DNA from: Stenotrophomonas rhizophila
Lineage (GTDB): Bacteria > Pseudomonadota > Gammaproteobacteria > Xanthomonadales > Xanthomonadaceae
Direction of reading: 5' to 3'
Assembly: GCF_001704155.1 (NCBI RefSeq)
Contig: NZ_CP016294.1
Location: 3,345,501 to 3,409,500 of the forward strand
DNA length: 64,000 nucleotides
Below the pieces are notes generated by a model that saw only the letters and a list, made by a program, of their open reading frames with translations, was not told the DNA's origin and made no database searches. Positions 22,715-31,232 of the stretch are shown in pieces; position 1 is the first letter of the stretch, and each line of letters begins with the position of its first letter. A program made the position numbers and the translations under genes.

Positions 22715-23971
22715 ATGTCTGTGAGCCGTAGTGCTGTCAAGAAAGAGCCCGTGGCGCGTAGCACCATGGAGTTGCAGCCGTTTGTCTGGGAGGGGACCGA
22801 CAAGCGGGGCGTGAAGATGAAGGGCGAACAGCCCGCCAAGAACGCAAATCTGCTCAGGGCCGAGCTGCGCCGGCAGGGCATTACGCCCAACGTGGTCAAG
22901 CCCAAGCCCAAACCGCTGTTCGGCGCCGCCGGCAAGACCATCAGCGCCAAGGACATTGCCTTCTTCAGCCGCCAGATGGCGACCATGATGAAGTCCGGCG
23001 TCCCGATCGTTTCCGCGCTGGAGATCATCGGTAGCGGGCACAAGAACCCGCGCATGAAGAAGATGGTGGACACCGTCCGCGCAGACATCGAGGGGGGCTC
23101 GTCCCTCTATGAAGCGGTAAGCAAGCACCCAGTCCAGTTCGATGAGCTCTACCGCAACCTGGTTCGCGCTGGCGAAGGGGCGGGTGTTCTCGAAACGGTA
23201 CTGGACACGGTTGCCACTTATAAAGAGAACATCGAGACACTCAAGGGCAAGATCAAGAAGGCGCTCTTTTACCCTGCCATGGTGATGGCCGTGGCCATTC
23301 TGGTCAGCGGCATCCTGCTTGTCTGGGTCGTCCCCCAGTTCGAAGACGTCTTCGCCAGCTTTGGGGCAGAGCTTCCTGCGTTCACCCAGATGATTGTGAA
23401 TCTTTCCCGGTTCATGGTTGCGTGGTGGTGGCTGATGCTGCTTATCGCCGGCGGCGTCATTGGCGGCTTCATTTTCGCCTACAAGCGATCGCCTTCTATG
23501 CAACATGCGATGGACCGGACGATTCTCAAGGTGCCCGTCATCGGCCAGATCATGCATAACAGCTCGATCGCGCGATTTGCTCGCACGACGGCTGTGACCT
23601 TCAGGGCAGGCGTGCCACTGGTGGAGGCCTTGGGAATTGTCGCTGGCGCCACCGGCAACAAGGTCTACGAGGAGGGCGTGCTGCGCATGCGTGACGATGT
23701 GTCGGTCGGCTATCCCGTCAATATGGCGATGAAGCAGATCAACCTCTTCCCGCACATGGTGGTCCAGATGACCGCCATTGGTGAGGAAGCAGGCGCACTG
23801 GACACAATGCTCTTCAAGGTGGCCGAGTACTACGAGCAGGAAGTGAACAATGCCGTGGACGCCCTGAGCAGCCTGCTGGAGCCACTGATCATGGTGTTCA
23901 TTGGTACTATTGTCGGTGGCATGGTCATCGGCATGTACCTGCCCATCTTCAAACTGGCTTCGGTGGTCTAA
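22715..23971 (+). CDS. pilC: PilC, type IV pilus inner-membrane platform protein
   Basis: 418 aa. Two GspF domains: one at about residues 84-205 (DIAFFSRQMATMMKSGVPIV, then LVRAGEGAGVLETVL) and one at about 285-405 (FARTTAVTFRAGVPLVEALG, then MTAIGEEAGALDTML). Transmembrane helices lie near 185-205, 235-255 and at the C terminus. PilC couples PilB/PilT motors to pilin polymerisation. The start MSVSRSAVKKEPVARSTMEL is kept because its opening is typical of xanthomonad PilC. It heads the pilC-pilD-coaE operon, with 6-7 nt gaps. Confidence 0.95.
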   Translation: MSVSRSAVKKEPVARSTMELQPFVWEGTDKRGVKMKGEQPAKNANLLRAELRRQGITPNVVKPKPKPLFGAAGKTISAKDIAFFSRQMATMMKSGVPIVSALEIIGSGHKNPRMKKMVDTVRADIEGGSSLYEAVSKHPVQFDELYRNLVRAGEGAGVLETVLDTVATYKENIETLKGKIKKALFYPAMVMAVAILVSGILLVWVVPQFEDVFASFGAELPAFTQMIVNLSRFMVAWWWLMLLIAGGVIGGFIFAYKRSPSMQHAMDRTILKVPVIGQIMHNSSIARFARTTAVTFRAGVPLVEALGIVAGATGNKVYEEGVLRMRDDVSVGYPVNMAMKQINLFPHMVVQMTAIGEEAGALDTMLFKVAEYYEQEVNNAVDALSSLLEPLIMVFIGTIVGGMVIGMYLPIFKLASVV

Positions 23972-23977
23972 CGGCAC

Positions 23978-24841
23978 ATGGCATTTCTCGACCAGCATCC
24001 CGGCCTCGGCTATCCGGCCGCGGCCGCACTGGGGTTGCTGATTGGCAGCTTCCTCAATGTGGTGATCCTGCGCCTGCCCAAGCGGCTGGAGTGGCAGTGG
24101 AAGCGCGACGCCCGCGAGGTGCTCGAGCTTCCGGACATCTACGAACCACCCCCGCCCGGGATCGTGGTCGAGCCGTCGCACTGCCCGCACTGCAAGCACA
24201 AGCTGTCCTGGTACGAGAACATCCCGCTGTTCAGCTGGTTGGTCCTGGGCGGCAAGTGCCGCCACTGCCATGCGCCGATCTCCATCCAGTACCCGCTGGT
24301 CGAGCTGTTGACCGGCCTGCTGGTGGTGGCCAGCGTCTGGCAGTTCGGCTTTGGCTGGCAGGGCTTTGGCGCCATCGTGCTGAGCTGCTTCCTGGTGGCC
24401 TTGTCCGGTATCGACCTGCGCACCCAGTTGTTGCCTGACCAGCTCACCCTGCCGCTGATGTGGCTGGGGCTGATAGGCAGCATCGACAACCTGTACATGC
24501 CGGCCAAGCCTGCCCTGCTGGGCGCGATAGCCGGCTACCTGCTGCTGTGGTCGGTGTGGTGGCTGTTCAAGCAGATCACCGGCAAGGAAGGCATTGGTCA
24601 CGGCGATTTCAAGCTGCTGGCCGCGCTGGGCGCCTGGTGTGGGTTGAAGGGCATCCTGCCGATCATCCTGCTCTCGTCGGTGCTTGGGGCGATCATCGGT
24701 TCGATCTGGCTGTACTCGCGCGGCCGCGACCGAGCCACGCCGATTCCGTTCGGGCCCTACCTGGCCCTGGCGGGCTGGATCGTGTTCATGTGGGGCGAGC
24801 CGTTGATCAACGCGTATCTGCGGGTGTCCGGCCTGCGCTGA
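23978..24841 (+). CDS. pilD: PilD, prepilin peptidase / N-methyltransferase
   Basis: 287 aa. N-terminal zinc domain with two CxxC pairs (CPHCKHKLSWYENIP, then GGKCRHCHAPIS), followed by about seven membrane helices. Both catalytic aspartates of the A24 family are present: one in SGIDLRTQLLPDQLT and one in the GxGD motif (GKEGIGHGDFKLLA). It cleaves the leader peptides of prepilins, including the two encoded at 21.4-22.4 kb, and methylates the new N-terminal Phe; it may also serve type II secretion pseudopilins. Second gene of the pilC operon, 6 nt after pilC. Confidence 0.96.
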   Translation: MAFLDQHPGLGYPAAAALGLLIGSFLNVVILRLPKRLEWQWKRDAREVLELPDIYEPPPPGIVVEPSHCPHCKHKLSWYENIPLFSWLVLGGKCRHCHAPISIQYPLVELLTGLLVVASVWQFGFGWQGFGAIVLSCFLVALSGIDLRTQLLPDQLTLPLMWLGLIGSIDNLYMPAKPALLGAIAGYLLLWSVWWLFKQITGKEGIGHGDFKLLAALGAWCGLKGILPIILLSSVLGAIIGSIWLYSRGRDRATPIPFGPYLALAGWIVFMWGEPLINAYLRVSGLR

Positions 24842-24848
24842 GGCAGCG

Positions 24849-25466
24849 ATGAGCCAGTTCGTGATTGGATTGACTGGCGGCGTGGCCGCCGGCAAGACCG
24901 AGGTAACCCGGCGCTTCGAGGCGCTGGGCATCACTATCGCAGATGCCGACGTGGCCGCCCGTGCCGTGGTGGCGGCTGGAAGCGACGGCCTGGCCCGGAT
25001 CGTGGCGCACTTTGGTTCCGGAATCCTGCTGGCCGATGGACAGCTTGACCGCGCTGCGTTGCGCGAGCGGATCTTCAGCTCCGCACAGGAACGGCAGGCG
25101 CTGGAAGCTATTACCCACCCTGCCATTCGCGAGCTGCTGCGGCAGACCTGTGAGCAGGCTGGAAGTCCCTATGCGATTGCGGCCATCCCGCTGCTGGCCG
25201 AAGCTGGCGGCCGCCAGCAGTACCCATGGCTGGACCGAATTCTGGTGGTGGATGCGCCGGTGGCGGTACAGCATGCGCGGCTGATGCAGCGCGATGGCAC
25301 CACGGCCGATCTGGCCGACCGGATGATTGCGGCGCAGGCCAGCCGGGAGGAACGCCTGGCGCTGGCGGATGACGTGGTGGTCAATGATGGGCACCCGGAC
25401 CATCTGCAGGCGGAAGTGGAGCGGCTGGATGCGCTCTACCGGAGCAGGCCAAGCAGCAGACCTTAG
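24849..25466 (+). CDS. coaE: CoaE, dephospho-CoA kinase
   Basis: 205 aa, the usual length. P-loop GLTGGVAAGKTEVTRRFEAL at the N terminus, the D-A-D motif (IADADVAARAVV), and the LID-type segment QRDGTTADLADRMIAAQASR. It catalyses the last step of coenzyme A synthesis, phosphorylating the 3'-hydroxyl of dephospho-CoA with ATP. It lies 7 nt after pilD, the common pilC-pilD-coaE arrangement. Its TAG stop overlaps, tail to tail, the stop of the convergent minus-strand gene ending at 25463. Confidence 0.96.
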   Translation: MSQFVIGLTGGVAAGKTEVTRRFEALGITIADADVAARAVVAAGSDGLARIVAHFGSGILLADGQLDRAALRERIFSSAQERQALEAITHPAIRELLRQTCEQAGSPYAIAAIPLLAEAGGRQQYPWLDRILVVDAPVAVQHARLMQRDGTTADLADRMIAAQASREERLALADDVVVNDGHPDHLQAEVERLDALYRSRPSSRP

Positions 25467-25873
25467 GGCTGGCCAGCGTGGTCTTGCGGCCGCACTTCCT
25501 GAATGCCGATTACGGCGTCCCAACCGAATTCCTTTTCCATTGCCTGCCTGACCAACCCCGGTACCGCGTACCAGGATGTGTTCGAGTGAACATCCACCCC
25601 CGCCGGGTTGTACTCACTTGCCAGATAAAGCGTCTCCGCGCGAGGCATCTTTACCCTTTCATCGATAAGTATCTGCCTCCTGTGCTTCTTCATGAGAAGA
25701 CGGAGAGGTTTGACCGTGGTGATACCAAACTCCGCCAGCTCCGTGACGAGATCAGCGAGATCAAAGTCACCGTAATCATGCCTGCGTGGAAAGACGGACA
25801 GCACCACCCTTCGGATGCCCGCCGGCGTGAGTGGTGAGGCATCAACGATGGCACGGGCCCTTTGTCGCCTCAT
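25463..25873 (-). CDS. Hypothetical cytoplasmic protein beside coaE
   Basis: 136 aa from MRRQRARAIVDASPLTPAGI. Notable stretches are FPRRHDYGDFDLADLVTELA and LVRQAMEKEFGWDAVIGIQE. No signal peptide or membrane segment. It sits downstream of a fragment resembling the array protein at 6709-7071, so this patch probably shares origin with the main array. It overlaps the coaE stop by 4 nt in convergent orientation. No family recognised; an immunity-type role is possible but unsupported by motif. Confidence 0.5.
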   Translation of the reverse strand: MRRQRARAIVDASPLTPAGIRRVVLSVFPRRHDYGDFDLADLVTELAEFGITTVKPLRLLMKKHRRQILIDERVKMPRAETLYLASEYNPAGVDVHSNTSWYAVPGLVRQAMEKEFGWDAVIGIQEVRPQDHAGQP

Positions 25874-25903
25874 GGAACGCCCCCCCGAACTCACCCCCCC
25901 TAC

Positions 25904-25990
25904 CTGAGGCCGCTCAGCTTCGGCGGCAGCCAGAAACCGGGTCGCCGCATCCCTGACTTGCACCCAGGCAGGATGAAACAGCTCACAGGC
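25904..25990 (-). pseudogene. Fragment of array family H
   Basis: About 29 codons read ACELFHPAWVQVRDAATRFL and AAAEAERPQ, matching the C terminus of 6709-7071 (SELFHPSWEQVRDAASRFL). No start and no upstream portion of that family is present, so it is a detached tail. It partly overlaps the end of the small membrane protein gene upstream. Confidence 0.6.
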
Positions 25991-26258
25991 GCGACCTACC
26001 CTGCTTCCGGCAGGTCGCCTTCGACTGCTTGGCGCCTCGCCGAAGGTTAATGAACGCGATGAATACAACACCGGCAACCATCCACGAACCGCCTAACAGA
26101 AGGTTCGCAGCGTCATCACCGATCAGCTGCCTCAGCGAGGCGTTCATTTGGCAATCCGCCCGGCAGATAGCTGGGCCAATCGTCATTCCAGACGCAACCG
26201 CCCAACCGTAGGCAGCAGATGCAAGGCCCACGAACGTTCCGAAGCACCTGACAAACAT
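25983..26258 (-). CDS. Small two-helix membrane protein
   Basis: 91 aa from MFVRCFGTFVGLASAAYGWA, preceded by a strong purine-rich site (GAGGGAAGGGGG). ATG at 26273, overlapping the upstream stop as TGATG, is the alternative start. Helix 1 is at about residues 3-25, and helix 2 at about 53-74 (LLLGGSWMVAGVVFIAFINL). Between them lies a loop with two cysteines (AICRADCQMN), probably periplasmic. The basic tail (KQSKATCRKQGRSRL) is cytoplasmic by the positive-inside rule. Translationally coupled to the gene upstream. Function unknown. Confidence 0.5.
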   Translation of the reverse strand: MFVRCFGTFVGLASAAYGWAVASGMTIGPAICRADCQMNASLRQLIGDDAANLLLGGSWMVAGVVFIAFINLRRGAKQSKATCRKQGRSRL

Positions 26259-26272
26259 GCCCCCTTCCCTCA

Positions 26273-26758
26273 TCAGTTGCCGACCGTGAGATCCAGCTTT
26301 CGATTGAACGACGAGAACTCGACGGTATAACCTCCGCCACCGTCGAATCTGACCACATGCCTGAAATTGCACTTGGAAAGCACGCTGACCTCATGCATGA
26401 GCACATCCGTCGCACGGCGTGTCGGCAGATCACCCTCGGTCACTACGAACGACGACACCCCGCCGTAGTGGAGGGAAAACTCATGTTCGAAGAGCTGGTC
26501 GAGAAAGATGACATCCACCGAGGTGGCGTTTGATACGCCCTCTCCTTCTGTGGGCTCTTTGCGAATGGCGAATGAGCGCATTCGAGAATCGTGCAGGCTG
26601 TACTTTCCCTGCAACTGGTAGTGCTCGCTCCGGACAGCGAAATCGCGGAGCTCCGGCGGCATGCGATCAGCTACATGGTGGATGTAATCGAAGTATTCAT
26701 CAACCAGCCAACCTAGGTCCTCGTCCTCACGAATTCGTTCGAAACGGATCACGATCAT
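26273..26758 (-). CDS. Putative cytoplasmic immunity-type protein
   Basis: 161 aa from MIVIRFERIREDEDLGWLVD. It is an acidic alpha/beta protein with EYFDYIHHVADRMPPELRDF in the first third and SVDVIFLDQLFEHEFSLHYG near the middle, ending in strands (YTVEFSSFNRKLDLTVG). Its stop overlaps the start of the two-helix protein gene. No named family recognised. Pairing of a soluble protein with a small membrane protein repeats the pattern of the 3.6-5 kb part of the array. Confidence 0.5.
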   Translation of the reverse strand: MIVIRFERIREDEDLGWLVDEYFDYIHHVADRMPPELRDFAVRSEHYQLQGKYSLHDSRMRSFAIRKEPTEGEGVSNATSVDVIFLDQLFEHEFSLHYGGVSSFVVTEGDLPTRRATDVLMHEVSVLSKCNFRHVVRFDGGGGYTVEFSSFNRKLDLTVGN

Positions 26759-26808
26759 CCACGTCCTTGTAAGGTGAGCCTGTAGCACTTTAGCAGACGG
26801 CACACACG

Positions 26809-26876
26809 GTAGAGCCACGCCCTGCGTGGCTGGCGCGGTGTCAGGCGAAGAGCAGCCACGCAGGGCGTGGCTCTAC
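26809..26876. repeat. Inverted pair of SMAG repeats
   Basis: Two copies of the 24-nt GTAG repeat also found at 1260 and 2366 face each other (GTAGAGCC at the left edge, GGCTCTAC at the right), about 20 nt apart. The whole 68 nt could fold as one long hairpin. It separates the accessory patch from the two-component operon and may also act as a bidirectional transcription or mRNA-decay barrier. From 26877 to 26957 nothing else is seen. Confidence 0.85.
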
Positions 26877-26957
26877 CGCGGAGCGGCGCCAGGCGGCGAC
26901 AATTGGCGGAGCGGTCCCAGTCGGCGGTCCCGTGCCAGTTGGCAGCACAGGTGTAGG

Positions 26958-28325
26958 TCAGCCCGCCGGTGCGAACGTCAGCGTGGCTACCACACCCCGG
27001 GTTTCGCCTGGCCGCACGTTGACCTGCCAGCCGTACAGATCGCACAGGCGGCTCACGATCGACAAGCCGATACCGCCGCCCTGCGAGTGGCCGGCGTGGG
27101 TGCCTCTATAGCCGCGTTGGAACAGCTTGGCCGCGTCTTCGGCGCTCAGGCCCGGGCCGCTGTCGATTACTTCCACCCGGTTGCCGGTGACCAGCACCCG
27201 CACCGAGCCTTCCTGCGAATACTTCACGGCGTTGCCGATCAGGTTGCCCAGTGCCACCGACAGCGCCGATTCCGGGGCATCGATGACCAGTTCGCGGTCG
27301 CCTTCCAGTACCAGCTCCAGCGGCTTGCCGCCCAGCTGGGCGCGGTGCGAATCGAGCAGCTGCTCGGCCACCCGCGCCACGTTGCTGCTGCCCTGCCCGC
27401 GCTCGTTGCGCGAGAGCAGCAGCAGCGCGCCAATCAGGTCGGTGCACTGCTGTTCGGCACGCTGGATGCGCTGCAGGCGCTGCAGCACCTTGGGGTCGAG
27501 GTCCGGCCGGGTCAGCAGCAGCTCGGTGGCACCCCGGATCACGGCTAGCGGGGTGCGCAGCTCGTGGCTGACGTCGGCGTTGAATTCGCGGTCGCGCTGC
27601 ACCACTTCGGTCAGCCGGGCCGAATAGTCATCCAGCGCCTGCGCCAGCTGCCCGACTTCGTCGTCGGGGAACCGTGGCGCCAACGGCGTGGGGTCGCTGG
27701 TACCGCCCCGGTAGGCACGCAGGCGCGCGGCCAGGTCGGATACCGGCTTCATCACCTTCGAGGCCGACCACCAGCCCAGCACCAACGACAACGCGCTGAA
27801 CACCAGCACCGAGAAGAACAGCGCGCGGTTCAACTGCTCTGCGCCGCGCAGGCTTTCGGTCATGTCGTAGGCAAGGAAGAACCAGGCGTCGGGGGTCTTG
27901 CGTACCGCCAGCTTGTAGGAGAAGGGGTTGCCCCGCTCGTCCACGCCGCTCAGGCCGTGGATGCCATCGCGGAATTCGTACCAGTCCGGCTCTTCCTGCC
28001 GCAGCGCTTCGAACTTGTCCGGCCCCACGATGCGCGCGCGCATCTGCTGCACGGGAAGGTCGGGGTTGCGCGAGGGATCAGCGAAGTAGCGGCGCGCATA
28101 CTCGTTGATGTTGCGGTTCATCACGTCTTCGACCAGCTGGTTCTCCACGCGCGCGCGGGCCAGGTTGGTGGCGAAGGCAAACAGTGCTGTCAGGCAGAAG
28201 CCCAACAGCACGAATGAGACGATGATGCGGCTGCGCAGCCGGCGCCGGTACGGGCCCCGGCGGCGCTCCCCCCTGCCCGTCACCGGATCAGGCTTCCGGG
28301 GCGGCGATGCGGTATCCGATGCCAT
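26958..28325 (-). CDS. colS: ColS-like sensor histidine kinase
   Basis: 455 aa. Two transmembrane helices (about 33-53 and 166-187) bracket a periplasmic sensor of about 110 residues, followed by a HAMP linker. Next is the DHp box (FNADVSHELRTPLAVIRGAT; phospho-acceptor His about 257). The HATPase domain has an N box (LGNLIGNAVKYS), a G1 box (DSGPGLS) and a G2 box (GGGIGLSI). The partner regulator resembles Pseudomonas ColR, so this is most likely ColS, a sensor linked in pseudomonads and Xanthomonas to metal and envelope stress. The start at 28325 lies within the 3' end of the regulator gene (38-nt overlap), implying translational coupling. Confidence 0.7.
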   Translation of the reverse strand: MASDTASPPRKPDPVTGRGERRRGPYRRRLRSRIIVSFVLLGFCLTALFAFATNLARARVENQLVEDVMNRNINEYARRYFADPSRNPDLPVQQMRARIVGPDKFEALRQEEPDWYEFRDGIHGLSGVDERGNPFSYKLAVRKTPDAWFFLAYDMTESLRGAEQLNRALFFSVLVFSALSLVLGWWSASKVMKPVSDLAARLRAYRGGTSDPTPLAPRFPDDEVGQLAQALDDYSARLTEVVQRDREFNADVSHELRTPLAVIRGATELLLTRPDLDPKVLQRLQRIQRAEQQCTDLIGALLLLSRNERGQGSSNVARVAEQLLDSHRAQLGGKPLELVLEGDRELVIDAPESALSVALGNLIGNAVKYSQEGSVRVLVTGNRVEVIDSGPGLSAEDAAKLFQRGYRGTHAGHSQGGGIGLSIVSRLCDLYGWQVNVRPGETRGVVATLTFAPAG

Positions 28326-28965
28326 GGCGGGTCTGGATCAACGGCACCTCGAACGGCTTGTCCACCACGGCGCGCAGGCCGTGGATGTGCACGCGCAGCG
28401 AATCCGAATCGGGCAGCTCTTCGCCCCACACGCGGGTTTCCAGCTCCTGGCGGGTCACCACGGCCGGGGCCGCTTCCATGAGCGCCTGCAGGATCTTCAG
28501 CGCGGTAGGGTTGAGCTGCAGCAGCTTGCCCTGGCGGCGAACCTCGAGGGTATCGAGGTTGTATTCCAGGTCGCCGGTTTCCAGTACCCGGGTCTGCACG
28601 CCCTTGCCGCGGCGCGACAGGGCGTTCAGACGCACTTCCACTTCCTGCAGCGCGAACGGCTTGATCAGGTAGTCGTCGGCACCGGAGTCGAACCCGGCCA
28701 GCTTGTTGTCCAGCGAATCCCGTGCGGTCAGCATGAGCACCGGGGTCTGCTTGCGCGCTTCATTGCGAAGCTTGCGGCAGACCTCGATCCCATCCATGCC
28801 CGGCAGATTGAGATCCAGCACGATCGCGTCGAACTCGTGCACGACCGCCAGGTGCAGGCCGGTCACGCCGTCGGCGGCGAAGTCCACGGTGTGGCCGCGG
28901 TCTTCGAGGTAGTCGCCCAGGTTGGCGGCGATGTCGCTGTTGTCTTCAATTACAAGAATTCGCAT
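28288..28965 (-). CDS. colR: ColR-like response regulator (OmpR family)
   Basis: 225 aa. Receiver domain with ED acidic pair (VIEDN), phospho-acceptor Asp in IVLDLNLPGMDG (about 51), Thr in LMLTARD and Lys in LIKPFA. The winged-helix domain ends with SDSLRVHIHGLRAVVDKPFE and TRHGIGYRIA, which closely follow the ColR pattern (SDSLR.H.H.LR.V.DKPF). Start MRILVIEDN at 28965, 8 nt after the upstream exported-protein gene. All three genes form an operon on the minus strand. The name is by similarity from memory; a PhoP-like regulator is the alternative. Confidence 0.7.
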   Translation of the reverse strand: MRILVIEDNSDIAANLGDYLEDRGHTVDFAADGVTGLHLAVVHEFDAIVLDLNLPGMDGIEVCRKLRNEARKQTPVLMLTARDSLDNKLAGFDSGADDYLIKPFALQEVEVRLNALSRRGKGVQTRVLETGDLEYNLDTLEVRRQGKLLQLNPTALKILQALMEAAPAVVTRQELETRVWGEELPDSDSLRVHIHGLRAVVDKPFEVPLIQTRHGIGYRIAAPEA

Positions 28966-28973
28966 GTGACCTC

Positions 28974-29447
28974 TTAAGGGATGACGTTGTGGCCCACACG
29001 CTGCACGGTGCCAAGCTGGTGCTGGGCAGACGTCTTGTCCCGCTCGCGCTGGGCCACGGTCCTGCACTGCGTAGTTGCACGGTGTGAGCCGGTCGACTTT
29101 TCGCGGGTGCAGATCTGGCGACTATCTTCGCGCGCTTTCGTCAAAACGGTGTTCACAAGTTGTTGGTCGTTGTAGAGCTCGGTCTTGGCGACATCCGTGA
29201 TGGTGGCCTGGTCAGGGTACTGGTCCAGCACGCCACGCATGCGGCCCAAGGCCGCGCGGACCCGGCTGCGGTCTTCAAGGGTGAGCTCCGAGTAGGTCTC
29301 ACCATCGTTCATTTCGACGTCGATGCGCTGCATCTGCTCTGCCAGCGGCTTGCCACGGGCAAACACTTCGGCCTGCGGCGCTGCCTGGGTGGTGCCCATT
29401 GCCAGCAGGAGGGCCGCGGTCCCGGCGGCCAGAATCACTCGCTTCAT
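28974..29447 (-). CDS. Small exported protein encoded with the two-component system
   Basis: 157 aa from MKRVILAAGTAALLLAMGTT, a signal peptide with cleavage likely after TQA. The mature part is hydrophilic and helical (EDRSRVRAALGRMRGVLDQY), with cysteines in RQICTREKSTG and TTQCRTVAQ that might pair. Periplasmic location predicted. Position as first gene before colR/colS suggests it is controlled by, or feeds signals to, that system; this is inference. No family name recognised. Confidence 0.65.
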   Translation of the reverse strand: MKRVILAAGTAALLLAMGTTQAAPQAEVFARGKPLAEQMQRIDVEMNDGETYSELTLEDRSRVRAALGRMRGVLDQYPDQATITDVAKTELYNDQQLVNTVLTKAREDSRQICTREKSTGSHRATTQCRTVAQRERDKTSAQHQLGTVQRVGHNVIP

Positions 29448-29537
29448 TTCAACCAATCCTTAGTCAACTGAACGGAACGCCGAATGTAGCCCCCACGCCT
29501 TCACCTCAGCAAGTGAGCGATGGCACGGGAAGAAAAA

Positions 29538-29562
29538 GGCCCAGACGGATCCCGCCTGGGCC
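29538..29562 (-). terminator. Rho-independent terminator downstream of rimK
   Basis: Stem GGCCCAG / CTGGGCC with an 11-nt loop, followed on the minus strand by TTTTT. It lies 118 nt after the rimK stop and upstream of the exported-protein operon, isolating the two. Confidence 0.8.
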
Positions 29563-29679
29563 TGAAGTCATTCCCGATTACCGTTATCTGCTGAGGAGGG
29601 CAGAGCTGCGGTTCGTTGAAGCCTACGCCGGGGGCGATTAAACCGGTGTTAAAACCGGCCAGGCGGCTTCAATAAAAAT

Positions 29680-30585
29680 TCATACCTTTGATTTTGCTGG
29701 CTTTTTCGCAGCAGCCACCTGCCCAGCTACGTGCTCGATGATGCGCCCGGCCAGGTCGTCCTGGCTGATCCCCTCGATCCCTTCCAGGCCGGGAGTGGAG
29801 TTGACCTCCAGCACCAGTGGGCCCCGGCTGGAGCGGATCAGGTCCACCCCGGCCACCCCCAGCCCCAGCGCACGGGCCGAGCGCACCGCCACCTGCTGCT
29901 CGGCCCGGGTGGCCTTGGCCACGCGGGCGCTGCCCCCGGCATGCAGGTTGGAGCGGAAGTCGCCTTCGGGAGCCTGGCGCTGCATGGCGGCCACCACGTG
30001 GTCGCCCACCACCAGGCAGCGCAGATCGGCGCCCTGAGCCTCGCCGATGAACTCCTGCATCAGGAAATTGGCGTACAGCCCGCGCAGGGCCTCGACGATG
30101 CCGCGCGAGGCGCTGGCCTTTTCGGTCAGGATCACCCCGCGGCCCTGCGTGCCTTCATTGAGCTTCACCACGTGCGGGGGCGGGCCCAGCATCGAGAGCA
30201 GGTCCACGGTGTCATCGGGATTGTCGCCAAACACCGTGACCGGCATGTCGATGCCCTTGGACGCCAGGATCTGGTGCGCGCGCAGCTTGTCGCGGGCACG
30301 CAGGATGGCATCGGACGGGTTGGGGGTAACCGCCCCCATCATTTCAAACTGGCGCAGCACGGCGGTGCCGTAGCGGGTCACCGAGGCGCCGATGCGCGGA
30401 ATCACGGCATCCACCCCGGTAATGGGCCGGCCCTTGTAATGCATGGTGAAACCGTCGGCGGCAATGCGCATGTAACAGCGCAACGGGTCGAGCACCCGCA
30501 CGGTATGCCCGCGCGAACGCGCCGCGTCCACCAGCCGCCGCGTGGAGTAGAGCTTGCTGTTGCGGGAAAGGATGGCCAGTTTCAT
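29680..30585 (-). CDS. rimK: RimK-type alpha-L-glutamate ligase
   Basis: 301 aa, the normal size. Start [20 protein letters not shown] and the conserved [20 protein letters not shown] are typical of RimK. The ATP-grasp core includes [14 protein letters not shown], the [16 protein letters not shown] region, and the metal site [16 protein letters not shown]. RimK adds glutamate residues to the C terminus of ribosomal protein S6. The C terminus here is extended by a basic tail ([11 protein letters not shown]). Monocistronic, with its own terminator. Upstream 30586-30842 is unusually AT-rich and holds no gene I can support. Confidence 0.92.
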   Translation of the reverse strand: MKLAILSRNSKLYSTRRLVDAARSRGHTVRVLDPLRCYMRIAADGFTMHYKGRPITGVDAVIPRIGASVTRYGTAVLRQFEMMGAVTPNPSDAILRARDKLRAHQILASKGIDMPVTVFGDNPDDTVDLLSMLGPPPHVVKLNEGTQGRGVILTEKASASRGIVEALRGLYANFLMQEFIGEAQGADLRCLVVGDHVVAAMQRQAPEGDFRSNLHAGGSARVAKATRAEQQVAVRSARALGLGVAGVDLIRSSRGPLVLEVNSTPGLEGIEGISQDDLAGRIIEHVAGQVAAAKKPAKSKV

Positions 30586-30842
30586 CGCGGCTTTGGTGGG
30601 GGATCGGATAGGACGCGAAGCATAGCGTGCCGCCGGTGACTACAGATGCAGGGGATCTACCAAAAGCGTCAACGAGAATGAACCGCAGAATCCCATGCAC
30701 ATCTATAGGCACTAACGCTATAACATGCTGTTTTTATTTGCTATTTTATTGTTTTACAATTGGTTCCATAGTGGTCTAAAGTTGGTGCGAGCGGCTCATT
30801 GCTGTGCAATACTCGGCCCATCCCGCATCCTCCCCTTATCTC

Positions 30843-31229
30843 ATGCAAACAGCCCCCCTCTTCCTCAGCGTCCCCCAAGGGGACTCCCTGCACTTCGGCA
30901 ACGGCGACCAGTTCGAACCAAAGAAGGTCGCCGAGTTCATGCAACTGGATCGGAATGCGGTGTCCAAGATTGCGTCGGTATCCAGCGCATCTGTCCGTTG
31001 GGATGAGAACGTCCCCAAGGCGGTCAAGGAGCGGCTGGAGGAAATCGGCGCAATCGCGAACATGGTGGCGGACATTTTCCAGGGCGACGCCGCCAAGACC
31101 GCACTGTGGTTCCGCACCAAAAACCCATTGCTGGGCGACGTTGCCCCAAGGGACATGGTCCGGCTGGGAAGGCATGACCGGCTGCGCCGATTCATCGTCA
31201 CCGCCATCCAAGAGGACAAGGTCAGGTAA
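30843..31229 (+). CDS. Xre/ParS-type antitoxin of a RES-Xre pair
   Basis: 128 aa from MQTAPLFLSVPQGDSLHFGN (an in-frame GTG at 30804 would add 13 residues). The N-terminal HTH-like part (PKKVAEFMQLDRNAVSKIAS) precedes a C-terminal toxin-binding domain of the DUF2384/MbcA type (VADIFQGDAAKTALWFRTKN, then LLGDVAPRDMVR). This family neutralises RES toxins and autorepresses the operon. The stop lies 3 nt before the toxin ATG. The promoter probably lies in the AT-rich segment 30715-30790, which contains TTGTTTTACAAT. Antitoxin-first order is standard. Confidence 0.85.
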   Translation: MQTAPLFLSVPQGDSLHFGNGDQFEPKKVAEFMQLDRNAVSKIASVSSASVRWDENVPKAVKERLEEIGAIANMVADIFQGDAAKTALWFRTKNPLLGDVAPRDMVRLGRHDRLRRFIVTAIQEDKVR

Positions 31230-31232
31230 CGC

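Noticed and set aside
22370..25126. A 918-codon minus-strand frame opposite pilC, pilD and coaE
   Set aside because: Antisense to three well-supported genes; composition is that of a GC-driven shadow.
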